Below are positions 49,654 through 62,093 of a stretch of DNA of 64,000 nucleotides, piece by piece. The notes below the pieces were generated by a model. It saw only the letters and a program-made list of their open reading frames with translations, did not search any database and was not told where the DNA came from. Both the position numbers and the translations under genes were made by a program. How positions within the stretch are numbered: position 1 is the first letter of the stretch; each line of letters begins with the position of its first letter. Source of the stretch: Quillaja saponaria (lineage: Eukaryota > Streptophyta > Magnoliopsida > Fabales > Quillajaceae); NCBI GenBank assembly GCA_029379385.1, contig CM055611.1, positions 18,174,062 to 18,238,061 on the forward strand, written 5' to 3'.

Positions 49654-51535
49654 ATCGTAACTAAGGTTAAGATTAGGGTATAACTTAGAGTTATGATACC
49701 ATAACTAGGAATGATACTGTAATTAGGGTTTTGGTACCAAAATGAGGGTTAAGGTTATGATATCGTAATTAAGGTTAGGGTTATGATACTAAAATTAGGT
49801 TTAAGGTTAGGGTACTGTAATTAGGGTTAGGGTGTCATAATTTAGGTTAGGGTATTATAATTATGGTAAGGATTAGAGTATCGTAATTTGGGTTATGATA
49901 TCATAATTAGGGTTAGGGTGTAGTAATTTAGGTTAGGATACTGTAATTAGGATTAGGGTACCTTAATTAGGGTTCCATAATTAGTGTGAGGGTTAAAGTA
50001 CCGTGACGAAGATTTGGGTACGATAACTAGGATTAAAGTTAGGTTATCGTAACTAAGGTTAGGGTTATGGTACTGTAACTAGGGTTAGGATACCATAACT
50101 ACGATTAGGGTACTATAATTAGGTTAAGGCATCTTAATTAGGGTTAGGGTACCGTAATTAGGGTTGCGGTACCGTAATTAGGTTTAGGTTTAGGGTACCT
50201 TAATTAAGGTACCATAATTAGTTTTAGGGTTAAGGTACTGTAATTAGGGTTAAGGTACTATAATTTAGGTTAGGGTATCATAATTAGGGTTAAGGTTAGG
50301 GTTAGGGTATCTTAATTAGGATTCCATAATTAGTGTTAGGGTTAGAGTACCGTAACTAGGGTTAGTATACTGTAATTAGAGTTAAGAGTTATGGTACTGT
50401 AGTTAAAGTTAAGATTAGGTACGTAATTAGAGATACGGTATCGTAATTAGGTTAGCATAATTAGGATTAAGGTATCGTAATAAGTGTTTGGATACCATAA
50501 TTATGTTTAGTGCTAAATTACTATAATTAGTGTCAGGATTAGGGTATCATAATTAAGGTTAAGGTACTGTAATTAGGGTTAAGATATCATAATTAGTGTT
50601 AGGATATCGTAATTTAAGTTAGAGTTTGTGTGCTGTAATTAAGGTTAATGTTAGGATATCTTAATTAGGATTTTCTAATTAGTATTAAGGTTGAGATACT
50701 ATAACTAGAGTTAGGGTATCGTAATTATAGTTAAGGTACGTAACATGGTTGAGGTACCATAACTAATATTAGGATAGGGTTAGAGTACCTTAATTAGGAT
50801 TAGGATACCTTACTTAGGGTTAGGATACAGTAATTAGGATTAGGTTTAGGATATTGTAATTAGGGTTAAAGTTATGGTACTTTAATTAGGATTGGGATAC
50901 CATAATTAGGGTTAGGGTACAGTAATTAGGATTAGGTTTAGGATATCGTAATTAGGGTTAAGGTACAGTAATTAGGTTTAGGGTTAAGGTACCATAACTA
51001 GTGTTAGGGTTAGGGTACAGTTACCATACCGTAATTAAAGTTAGGGTACCGTAACTAGGATTAGGGTACAGTTAGGGTATCGTAATTAGGGTTAGTGTTA
51101 AGGTATCGTAATTAGGGTTAGAGTAGGGTTAAGGGACTGTAATTAAGGTTTACGGTACCATAATTTATGGTTAGGGTACCGTAATTAGGATTAGGGTATC
51201 TTAATTAGGGTTCCATAATTAGTGTTAAGGTTATGGTACCATAACTATGGTTAGGGTAAGATTCTCGTAACTATGGTTAGGGTATCATTGGGTTTGGCTT
51301 AGGTTCTTGTAACTAGGATTAAGGTATCATTGGGTTTAAATTAGGTTCTCGTAACTGGGGTTAGGGTACCGTAACCAGGGGATAAGGTACTTTAACCAAG
51401 GTTAGAGTACCATAATTAGTGTTAGATTATCATAATTAGGGTTTGGATATTGTAATTAGTGTTTAGATACCGTAATTAGGGTTAGGATACCATAATTAAG
51501 ATTGGGTTTAGGATACCGTAATTAATGTTAATTTT
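49654..51535. repeat. Degenerate telomere-like array, part 2
   Basis: About 1.9 kb of units GTACCGTAATTAGG(GTTAGG)n. Distances between successive GTA(C/T)C starts that I counted are 14, 20, 26 and 32 bases, a six-base ladder. Point changes are frequent (GTATCATAATTAGG and the like). The part from about 50530 to the end is duplicated at 57093-58035. Confidence 0.88.
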
Positions 51536-52440
51536 TCTTATCCTAATTCTTTTCTTATTAATAAATCAATAATTTTTCAATAACTATATACTGAATTTTC
51601 TCAATTTTTTTATTTCATAAGATTTAAATAATTATAATATTAAATTTTAAAAATTAAAAATTAAAGAAATAAAATTAAAATTATAGTTTTTATGATTATA
51701 ATATTATCATGTTTATTCTTTTTCATCTTTAGAATATTAATAAAAATTATATTATGAATTAAATTTTTTATTGAATTAATTTATTTGTTTAATGTAATTA
51801 ACATGAAATATTATTTTTAAAAACTTTAATTTCTTATTATGCACATCAATTATTGATGAGCATATATGTATATTTCAAAACATAATTTATGTGCAACGCG
51901 TGTGCCACAAATCTAGTAATAACAATAACTCCAAACAAATAACTAATATTAGTTATTATTTGAAAATAATTTTTGTTTCAAAATAAATTCAAAGTTTTAA
52001 AAGATATTTAAACCGTGTAAAAAATTCTCTTACTTAATAAATAATAGAAAAATTACACTATTTTTTCTTGAGATTAAATGAAATAATACTTAAAAATTTA
52101 TGAAAGTCAGACCCACATCTCTAAGATAAATAGAAAGTTAACGGTGTTAAAAAAAAAATTTAAAATCTAATTTTTCTTTCAAATACAAATAAAAAAAAAA
52201 AAACCTTTTTTTTACATTTTTTTTTCTTTCTATTCAACAAAGTCCTAAATATATTATTTTATTGCACTTATATATTTTACATTGAATCTTAAACAACCCG
52301 ATTCTTTCTGGATCAAAACAGGTCACTAAAATCTTCATATTACTGTTAGATCGAGTCAGACCAATCCGCTCTCTTGCCATCACTAACTCCTGTTGTTCGT
52401 CAATCGTTAGGACAACTTTTATGAAAAAAAAGAAAGAGAA
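51536..52440. other. AT-rich DNA between telomere-like array and SDR copy 7
   Basis: Contains the AT-rich repeat (51535-51720), then AT-rich sequence that is closely repeated at 62094-62870. No gene was seen. Confidence 0.65.
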
Positions 52441-52748
52441 AGACATCTAGGACCCATACATGGAAAGAAAACAAAAGTAAATTTGAATGGCAATGTCTTA
52501 CTCTCTTTTTCTACTAAGGAAAAAGTTTAAAGTAGAAGAAATAGAAAAATCTCTTTCTAAGATATGATTCGTTTATGAAAAAAAAAATCTGTTTAACTCA
52601 GAAAGTTCAGCTTCCCTTTTCTTTCTTTTTGGGGAGCAGTTCAGCTTTCTTTTTCGTTGAACAAGAGCTACTGATAAGTTTCGGTTCATTCATGTTATAG
52701 AAGAGACCAGAGAAGCGCATGCAGAGAGAGAGATAGAGGGAAGGAAAA
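52441..52748 (+). promoter_or_regulatory. Promoter and leader of SDR copy 7 (type C)
   Basis: Matches the upstream regions of copy 6 (35035-35259) and the ghost copy (62930-63196). Shared elements include AATTTGAATGGCAATG, GAGCTACTGATAAGTTTC and a GAGA-rich leader ending AAAAATGG. No defined regulatory protein site is claimed. Confidence 0.65.
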
Positions 52749-54618
52749 ATGGAAGGAAATAAAGGAAGAGTTTGTGTAACAGGTGGTACAGGTTATATTG
52801 GATCATGGACAATCAAGAGGCTTCTTGAAAATGGTTACTCTGTCAATACAACTATTAGATCCAACTCAGGTAAGCCACTTAATTTCACAATAAAGTGTGT
52901 GCATAGTTAGTTATTTCTTTTTATGAAAGTGGGTATTTAAATTTTATTAGTGATTTTCTTTTGAGATTACAGTACCTGTCAATAAATTTTGTAATTGTTT
53001 TGAGATTCACCGATAAAAAATCATGCCCTTTGAATAATTTTGAATATGAGTCCAATAAATTATATTCTACAGTTTATCGTCTTCTGAAATTCATACCATT
53101 GTTTTTCTGGAGTCCCAGCCCTATGTGTAAAAGATTTCATTTCATCGAACAATTTGCCCCTTGTATGGAGAAATTTCCTTATTTTTTTTCATTAGGATGA
53201 GGGTACTGAACTTTACACTTTACCATTAAGCTTGTCCCATAGGGTACCCATTGTAATTGCACAATCAACTTACGAATGTAAAAGAGAATTGTGCAGCATG
53301 GCGTATGTGACTACCAATATCAGTTTATCAGGTTTCTTTTTTCTCTTATATATATGAGCAGAACACAAGAAAGACCTTAGCTTTCTCACAAGTCTACCAG
53401 GAGCATCCCAAAATCTCCAAATTTTCAATGCAGATCTCGAAAACCCGGAAACTTTTGTTGCAGCAATTGAAGGGTGCATCAGAGTCTTTCTTGTTGCTAG
53501 TCCAATTGATTTGGAAGGAAGAGAACCTGAGGAAGTAGTGAGCAAAAGAACCATTGATGGTTAAAGGCCTGCCTAAATTCTAAGACACTGAAGCGAATTG
53601 TATACACCTCTAGTGCTACTGCTGTTGTTTTTAATGGAAAAGATATTGAAGTAATGGATGAGAGTTTTTTGAGTGATGTGGATTATATTAGATCTCTGAA
53701 TTCAACTGGAGATTCATACTTTATCTGTAAAACCTTAACAGAGAAATCAGCTCTTGAATTTGCAGAACAACATGGACTGGATCTAGTAACAGTAATTCCT
53801 TCTTATGTTCTTGGACCCTTCATTTGTCCTAAGCTTCCTGGCTCAGTTCATATCACACTGGCTATGGTATTTGGTATGTCTGTCTTCTCATGTCAATAAT
53901 TATAATTGTACACAATACTCAGGCTGCTGTCCCCCCACATGCGTATGAGTACTGGGTTGACTCTAATACCAAAATTGTGACTCTTTAAAACCGCTTGTAT
54001 AAAATATACATATTATGAGATTCAACATATGCCAACCCCAAAAATCACACCCCAGCGTGTGACATCACACAACCAACTAAACGCATTTTATAACATTAAC
54101 TTTTTTTGTTCTTCAAGTCCTAAAGAAGAATTCTCATTATCTGAAACTAATGCAGGGGACAAGGATTTATATAGGTATCTCATAAACGCAACAGTGGTCC
54201 ACGTGGACGACTTCGCCAGAGCACATATATTTCTCCTTGAACATTCTAATCCAAAAGGGAGATATAATTGCTCATCAGATGTCTTAACTATTGAAGGAAT
54301 GTCTGAGTTTCTCTCTTCAAAATATCCGAATCAGTTTCCAGTGCCAACTGTAGAGTGAGTAGTGTACTTCAATGTCTCTTCTTTCTTTTGTGTTATTAAT
54401 TTCAAATGGTATGTGTTTTAGACCTGGATTTATAGCTATAACATATTAATAAGATATTTTTTACTGATTTCTGCAGGTGCGTGAAGGAAATAAAAGGTCG
54501 TAAAACGCCGTCTCTATCCTCAAAGAAGCTGTTGGATGCTGGATTCAAATTCAAGTATGGGATTGACGAAATATTTGATGAAGCAATTCAATGCTGCAAA
54601 GATAAAGGCTATCTCTAG
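52749..54618 (+). pseudogene. SDR copy 7 (type C), 13-bp deletion in exon 2
   Basis: Exons 52749-52869, 53362-53873, 54156-54354 and 54477-54618 have intact splice sites. Exon 2 is 512 bases instead of 525: thirteen bases present in copy 6 (within GTLGI) are missing between 53560 and 53561. This gives a TAA stop at 53562-53564, so the product would end before the catalytic Ser, Tyr and Lys. Downstream sequence is otherwise well kept ([33 protein letters not shown]), although FWSDVD has become FLSDVD. It is a recent pseudogene closely related to copy 6. Confidence 0.9.
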
Positions 54619-55746
54619 GCTCTAGCTAAGGATGAAAGTTGAGGAAACCAAAAGGAATAAAATTAAGTATCTGCTTCTTTGGCCCTACTGTAGTGTTGCT
54701 TCTTCTACTTTTCTTATTCAGATTCTGATGAACTTATTATATTAGTTAGCTTATTCAGGCATTAAGTGACTATATTGATGTTATAAGAGGTTCTTCTTTT
54801 AAAATATTGGCTTCCATTTGGCTTGAATTGGAACTGCTATGTATGTGTTTTACATGATAAATGTATTACTGTATTGCTAACTGACTGCTTTTTCTATATT
54901 CCTGCTAACATAGGATGATTTATGAAGGGGTTGAGAGATATTATTTTCGGCAAGCATCTCCACGATTGATTTGAATTTTAGAGGACAAGAAATTGACGAG
55001 GTGCCTAATTGAACTAACAACTAATTAAGAAGTCTTTTAATTATTCATATGTTAATTTAATTTTGATTTGATTATCTCATGTCAAACAATACTATTTATT
55101 TTTATTTTTTAAATTCATTAAAACATATTAAATAATACTAAATACCCAATTTAATTTCATTTGACTATTTATTTTATTTTAAATTTCTTTACTGTTCCAA
55201 TCGCTGCTAATTTTTTATTAACTATAGAATAAATATTACAAAATTTACTGTATATCCGAATACATTATATATTCTTAAGTTTTAACCTTATATTTATAAT
55301 TTTTTTTAATATATTTTTTGTACTATTAGAAATAAGAATTTTTTTAATAAGTTGGTTCAAATTGACCCGACTCACAATATGGGCAAATATACAGGCTCCT
55401 GAGCGGGGTGGGTAAAATTTAAAATACTAGTGCCCATCTGGGTCAAGTCGTCTATCTACCCGGCTCGATGCCATCCAATAAGCAACAGTTTCTAAAAAAG
55501 GAGAGACTTATCTTGTTCATATCATTGTTTAAATCAGTAAAACCAATCAACAAAGTAATGTCAACGTAATCAGAACAATCCAAAAAGCCAATCTGTCTGT
55601 GGGATCCACGTATGGGTCCCACTAAAGAAAGGCCTGCGTGTAAATATCCATCTAGTAAAGTTAGGATTTCTCTTTGAGCAATTAAAAAAATAAAACATCT
55701 AGTAAATTCATATGATGATCTTACATTATTTTGGACAAATGAGCAG
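54619..55746. other. Spacer between SDR copies 7 and 8
   Basis: The copy 7 flank resembles the copy 6 flank for about 250 bases and is followed by AT-rich DNA. The last 80 bases match intron 1 of the type B genes (GTTAGGATTTCTCTTTGAGC), but no exon 1 is present. Confidence 0.6.
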
Positions 55747-56321
55747 AAAACAAGAAAGATCTTGGCTTCCTTACAAGTCCACCGGGAGCATCCCACAATC
55801 TCCAAATATTCAAAACAGATTTAAGCAATCCAAAAACTTTCAATGTAGCCATTGAAAGGTGCATTGGAATCCTTCACGTTGCTGCTACTATTGATTTTCA
55901 AGAAAAAGAACCCAAGGAAATATAGTGACTAAAATAGCTATCGATGCAACATTAGACATTTTAAAAGCATGTCCGAATTTGAAGATAGTGAAGCGAGTCA
56001 TATACACTTCCATTACTTCTGCCATTACTTATCATTGCCAAGATATCGAAGTAGTGGATGAGAGCTTTCGGAGTGATGTAGATTTTCTTAGAGCTCAAAA
56101 CCGAGTTGGAGGTTCACAAACGATTTCTAAGAGATTAACAGAAAAGGTATCTCTTGAATTTGGAGAACAAAATGACATTGATGTTGTTACACTTCTTCCT
56201 TCTTTTGTTGTTAGACCCTACATTTGTCCTAAGCTTGCTGGCTCAGTTCATTTGGCATTGGCTATGCCTTTTGTTATGTTAGCTTTTAGTGTATATTTGT
56301 GCACATTATTTTCATTAACTT
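55747..56321 (+). pseudogene. SDR copy 8 (type B), only exon 2 and part of intron 2
   Basis: Exon 2 (55747-56273) starts after an intact GAGCAG acceptor and resembles copy 4. A two-base insertion near 55921-55924 shifts the frame. The catalytic tyrosine is lost: relatives read [11 protein letters not shown], here SQTISKRLTEK. The donor GT at the exon end has become TT. Exons 1, 3 and 4 are absent. Intron 2 is cut at 56321 by a copia LTR. Confidence 0.88.
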
Positions 56322-57092
56322 TGTTGGCTGTAAGCAAAGGTAGATAAGAGAAAAACAAAATTTTCTTCTAAAACTGAGGATAACGGACTGATTTTTCATA
56401 ATGTTTTCTTAGTTCTAATATTACAAAATCCAGCAGAACCCTATATTTATACTAACTTAAAGAAAAATCTAGAATCATATACTTCAACTAAACTCATTAA
56501 CTTAAACAGCCAACTACTACCCAAAATCATTAATTACTTCTCCTAACAACAAACTTAACTTTGACTAATCTGATTACAGCTGTAAAAGACTTAATTTAAC
56601 ACATTAATCTTAACATTCTCCTCCTTAATGTCCTGAGGTTGAATTCCCAAAATTCTTTGAGTTGCTAGAACTTGTCCCTTCTTAAGGCCTTCGTGAAAAT
56701 ATCAGTTAGTTACTCATTTGGTCTGCAACACTTCAGCATCACTTCTCCTTCTTCAATAGCATCTCGAATAAAATGATGCTTGATAGCAATATGCTTTGTC
56801 TTGCTATGAAATTTAGGATTCTTTACCATAGCAATTGTTGATTTTTTGTCATAATGAATCATCACACCTCCATCTTGCTTTTCACCAATATCTTCCAAAA
56901 TTCTCTTCAACCATATTGCTTGATAAGTTGCTAGTCCATGATACGTACTCTGCTTTTGCTGAAGAAAGTGCCACCATTTGTTGCTTCTTTGAACACCAAG
57001 ATAATACATCTGATCCGAATGAGAATACATAACCAGAAGTGCTCTTCATGTCATCTGCATAACCAGCCCAATCACTGTCATAAAAACCAGAA
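56322..57092 (-). mobile_element. 3' end of a Ty1/copia element (RNase H, polypurine tract, LTR)
   Basis: Read on the minus strand, RNase H comes first (DSDWAGYADDMKSTSGYVF, then IWLKRILEDIGEKQ and NPKFHSKTKHIAIKHHFIRD), followed by a polypurine tract AAGGAGGAGAA. A probable LTR then runs from 56615 (TGTTAAGATT) down to 56322 (CCAACA), 294 bp. The element sits in intron 2 of SDR copy 8. Its 5' part is cut at about 57092, where the telomere-like array begins. Small frame breaks are present. Confidence 0.82.
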
Positions 57093-58035
57093 GTGTTAGG
57101 ATTAAGGTATCGTAATTAAGGTTAAGGTACTGTAACTAGGGTCAAGGTATCATAATTAGTGTTAGGATATTGTAATTTAAGTTAAAGTTTGGGTGTTATA
57201 ATTAAGGTTAAGGTTAGGATACCTTAATTAGGATTTTCTAGTTAGTATTAGTGTTAGGATACCGTAACTAGAGTTAGGGTAACGTAACTATGGTTAGGAT
57301 ACGTAACATGGTTAAGGTATCATAACTAGTATTAGGATAGGGTTAGGGTACCTTAATTAGGATTAGGATACCTTAATTAGGGTTAGGGTACCATACTAGG
57401 ATTAGGGTACTGTAATTAGGGTTAGGTTTAGGATATCGTAATTAGGGTTAGCGTACACTAATTAAGTTTAGGGTTAAGGTACCATAATTAGTGTTAGGAT
57501 TAGGGTATCGTATCTAGAGTTAAAGTTAGCATATCGTAATTAAAGTTAGGATACTGTAACTAAAGTTAAGGTATTGTAATTTAGGTTAGGGTTAAGGTAT
57601 CGTAATTAGGGTTAGAGTTAGGGTTAAGGTACTGTAATTAAGGTTTACAGTACCATAATTTAGATTAGAGTACCGCAATTAGGATTAGGATATTTTGATT
57701 AGAAGTCCATAATTAGTGTTAGGGTTATGGTACCAAAACTAGGGTTAAGGTAAGGTTTTTGTAACTATGGTTAGGGTATCATTAGGTTTGGGTTAGGTTC
57801 TTGTAACTAGGATTAGGGTATCGTTTGGTTGAGGTTAGGTTCTCGTAACTAGGGTCAGGGTACCATAACTAAGGGATATGGTACTTTAACTAGGATTAGA
57901 GTACCATAATTAGAGTTAGGTTATCATAATTAGGATTAGGTATTATAATTAGTGTTTGAATACCGTAATTAGGGTTATGAGACCATAATTAGGATTGGGG
58001 TTATGATATCATAATTAAGGTTAGTTTTTCTTATC
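57093..58035. repeat. Degenerate telomere-like array, duplicated copy
   Basis: Same GTACCGTAATTAGG(GTTAGG)n organisation as 49654-51535, and it follows the order of units from about 50530 to 51535, including the odd interruptions GGATTTTCTA and TTAGGTTCTCGTAACTAGGG. It is therefore a copy of that segment, not an independent array. Confidence 0.85.
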
Positions 58036-58181
58036 CTAATTCTTTTTGTTAATAAATCTATAATTTGTCAATAACTAAATATCAATGTTAGTTAAGATTG
58101 AATTTCTCAATTTTTTTATTTATTATGTTTTAAATAATTATAACATTAAAATTTAAAAATTAAAGAAAAAAATATTAAAAT
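58036..58181. repeat. AT-rich repeat, left part of duplicated block
   Basis: Matches 51536-51675 after the first array. It is split from its continuation at 62094 by the inserted 3.9-kb element. The last five bases, AAAAT, form the left target duplication. Confidence 0.75.
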
Positions 58182-58813
58182 TGATATAACCCTCACAACT
58201 CGGTAACTTAATAATTGAGTTTTAGAAATGATTTGTAAAATTTTAGTTATAAAATGATAAACATATAGTAAAATAAATAAATTACGGTGTAATTAAATAT
58301 GTTAGAACCAAATAATTTAATGTACGTTTCAAGATACGATATGTAAGTCGTCGTGGCGGAATAAATAATCATTTTTCATAAAGTAAACTAATTTGAGTCT
58401 TAATTTTAAAACCATTGACTTTGACCCCATTGATGGATGTTGTTTAAAAAAAATGTAAATTTAGTAGTAAACAAGGTATAAGTGTCATTAAAGATATAAT
58501 GTAAATAATTGCTATAACCCGATATTTTACTGTACATTTTAACAGGTTCGTACGTAACTTGAATAAATAGATGGATAAAATTTTATACGAAGTGGGAGTA
58601 AAATAAATAAACACTTGTGTATATTATAAGTATATGTGTACATATGTAAGTAGGAAATTAATTTGTATTATATTAATAAATTTTATATTTGTATTTACAT
58701 ATATAAATTTTATTAATGTGTGTCAAATGTGTAAATAAAATATTAAATTAGAAAATATAGAAATAGACATAAATATAAATATATATATATATATATATGT
58801 GTATGTAACATAA

Positions 58814-58860
<47 letters not shown>

Positions 58861-61800
58861 AATATTTTATATGGATCACATAATGAATTTTGAGTCTGAC
58901 TTTGTATTTTTATCATATTTTATTTTACTTTGATTTTCTTCTGGCCTTACTCTGTTGGAACGATTTTACTTCCTCAATTTGGTCTCCACCGCCCTTACTT
59001 CTTAACTCTAGATCATTCTAATGTTCTTTTTTCTTCTTTCCTTCTTGGCCGATTCTCTAGCAGCAATCCTTCACCGCCTTTGAGCTATGATCTTCCTTGT
59101 TTCGGCTATGGCTAGAGAAATTCTGGTTTCCCTTCAAGTGCAGCCAATTGAACCCGTGGTGTAGCTGTTTTCTTACTTTTGTGATCATTCATTTTGTTTT
59201 CAACCCCAAGCACTTGTAAGGTTACCGATCAGCTCCTTTCACTTAGCATAAACAGTTTTCCATGCTCCAGCCATTAGATAGTCTTTTTCAAGCTCTGAAA
59301 TTTCAGTTTCTTACAGCTTTGAAACTCCCTTGAACCCTCTGTTTTCAGCTCCCTTGCTGCCCTGTTTTAAATCGTTCTTGTGGGAGGGGTGAAATGGGTC
59401 TAGTTAGAGTTCAGGTAGCTTTGTTGTTCCTCCTTCAAAATGGTGGCAGCCTCTCAAATAGCAAATAGTCGAGGACTTGATCAAGGCAGTGCTAGGAGTA
59501 TTAGCCGTGGATGTTGAAGGGGGTTAGTAGCTCTGTTTTGGGGTTTAATCCTCTTGTTGGATTTTATCTCTCTTAATCAAGCATCAGTGAGATAGTAAAG
59601 GTAAGGTGTGGACTGAATATGGATGCTAAGTATTATGTTAGTTTAATTGCTTTAAATCAGTAGAAAAATTTTGTGGATTGTGTTTGTGAGTAAAGGTTAA
59701 AGTAAAATTGAATTAAGGATTATAATCAAAGAACACAAGAAGTAGAGGATTAAGGGAGTACTTGGAATATGAATAAGATGTAATATGATGGACTTATGTA
59801 AGTCTAATGGTGAATATATATGTAGATGCTTGCTCATAGGCTATAACAAAAACATGCATATAAGGTAGTTGATAAAAATGTCTACAAGGAAATAATTATA
59901 TCTTAATGAATAAAATTTGATTGGATTGATATTGGAGAGTGATAATTTAACTTGTTGATTGATTCTAAATCACTAATACAATCTGGAATTTAATTGGATT
60001 AGGAGTAATGTTAGTGAGTTAGTGTAGAAGGGAGGAGTATGAATTGGAGCTTGAAAGTGATTTTGAAGAGGGATGCAGGAGACAGATTTCGTGGGTAACA
60101 TAAATTCGATATTTTGAGTGTTTTCGGGACTAAATTAAATTAAGAGCTTAAAATATAAAATGTAACTTAGGCTCTTGAGTTATTTTATGCAAAATTTCGT
60201 AGCTTGGTTCCAAATATGTTGTAAGTTATAGCTATTAGACTCCGGCTAGATCAGGCAGGAGTCATAGTGCTCTATTTTTGGTTCAGGTAAGAAATTGAGT
60301 GGGTTCAAGATTAAATTTAGGAAAAGTTTCGAAATAATAAAGATATATATATTTTTCTATTAATAAACCCAATAAACAGAGTCAGATTTCGTTTTACTTA
60401 GAGAAAGTTATGTTCAATTAATTACGGTAAGGTCAAAGTTGTCAAAAATCCTGCGTGTTACAGAGTTTGATACAACTTCAAACAATAAACTGTTTTGATA
60501 TACAAATCTAAAAATTAAAAATGATATACCATTATAAAGCTACATATGTCTAGTATTTTATAAATTTTACGAAATTGGATTCGGAGTTTCCTAGAGAGAA
60601 ATATGACCGGTAAAATGGACACTGGTCCAAACCTCAAGTTTGGACAGCTTTAACATTTTTAACTCACTAAATGCTTTCTATTCTTTTCTAATGGTTTCTC
60701 CTATCATATTCTTTGTCAAGATATTTAAAAGGCCTCTTCATTGTTAACCTTATCACCTAAAGTCTAATCTATATTAATTGACATGTAATAGTTTAAAGGA
60801 AAACTTTTATAAATAAACCTATATAAGTTAAGATATAAGTTTAGTAAGTAAAAGAGTATAATAATAATGTTTATGAACTAAATAGTATTTGGAATTATGA
60901 ATTCAGTTCCGAATTCTAATGTGAACCTGATGAGACACATGGACGCAAGTGCGAGTGACAAATGGAATTTGTAACATGTGAGTGGTTAATTGTTGCCTTT
61001 AGGGGCTAGATTAGTATGTGTGATTATATGTTTATTTGAATATGCATGATATATGGAAAATAAGCAAGTAGAGTATTTTCGTAATTTATTTTAATTATAT
61101 TGTTTGATACTGATTGCTGTGATTGACATTGATTGTGTTTGATAAGCCAACTCGTGAATCTGGAAAATAATTTTTATTTCTGAAATTAAAAATCCCGGTG
61201 CACCTAGAATACCCTGATTTAAAATCATGAGAAATTCTGATTCTGATAAATATTTTTTTTAATTGAGTGCTCAGCCCCGGTGGGATGGATTGTGTACGGA
61301 GAATTAATTTGGTGTGCGGACGCGTAAAGGCCCAGTAGGGGGTGATACTGGTGTGCTGGGCTGGGTTACTCATTGGCCCTTTGGTTTCCTTGCGTGATAT
61401 TGTTGCGCTAACTTAAATTGTAATCCTGTGTGTCATATGAATTGTGAAGTTGTGAAACTTACAATGTGTACGTGTAATGTGAAATGTTACGTGAATCATG
61501 TTACATGATGTTAATATATATATTATACGTTTGTGCTGAGTGATGCTAGTACCCTTTGGGTACGATTTTTCACTCACGGGGTCCGTAAGGACTCACCCCT
61601 TTTCTTGTGGTTATATTTTTTTTTAGTAGTAGTACTCAAAAGAAGTTAACCTCTAATATGAAGTTTTGCTAAGGATTTGATGACAAGGTATGTCTCGGAA
61701 TTTCATACTTGGAGTTAAGGATGAAAGTTTGCAGTCACATTAGAACTGTGGGTGTCAACTGTGGTATGATGTAATATTCTAATACCTATTTTGTTGATGG

Positions 61801-62093
61801 TGTGAATGAAGCAGAGCTCCTTACTGTCTTTGTATTGTGTTGAGTAAGAAAAAGAGTTTATAGGATTTTATTTTAAGGCATGTTCCATATTGTAAGGGAC
61901 TTCTGCCGAAATTTTCAGTAAATTGTGATTTGTTGTAATTAACAAGTTTTTAATGTTAACTTTTGTCTCTAAAATTTCTTGATTTTATTCGTTGGCGAGT
62001 CAAGAGTCATGATCATTCCTTTATTTGAGTCGGGGTTACAGAGGTTTGGTTACCATTCCTCCGGCCAGTCATGTCTCCATGGAAGGTGTGACA
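58182..62093. mobile_element. 3.9-kb TG...CA insertion, probable solo LTR of a Gypsy element
   Basis: Comparison with the first copy of the block defines the ends exactly. The element starts TGATATAACCC and ends GGTGTGACA, flanked by AAAAT at 58177-58181 and 62094-62098. A 5-bp target duplication and TG...CA ends with short inverted similarity (TGATATAACC / TGTCACACCT) fit an LTR. No gag or pol frames, primer-binding site or second internal LTR were recognised, so a long solo LTR, perhaps Tekay-like chromovirus, is the best reading. TA microsatellites lie at 58783-58798 and 58819-58850. Confidence 0.7.

Noticed and set aside
48668..51535. True interstitial plant telomere or a chromosome end
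   Set aside because: Units are degenerate, use TTAGGG rather than TTTAGGG, contain a non-telomeric core, and unique genes lie on both sides.
49654..51535. CRISPR-like array
   Set aside because: Units are contiguous and degenerate with no unique spacers, and the DNA is plant nuclear.
58930..59115. Possible small protein inside the 3.9-kb insertion
   Set aside because: Single short frame without domain features; fits non-coding LTR sequence.
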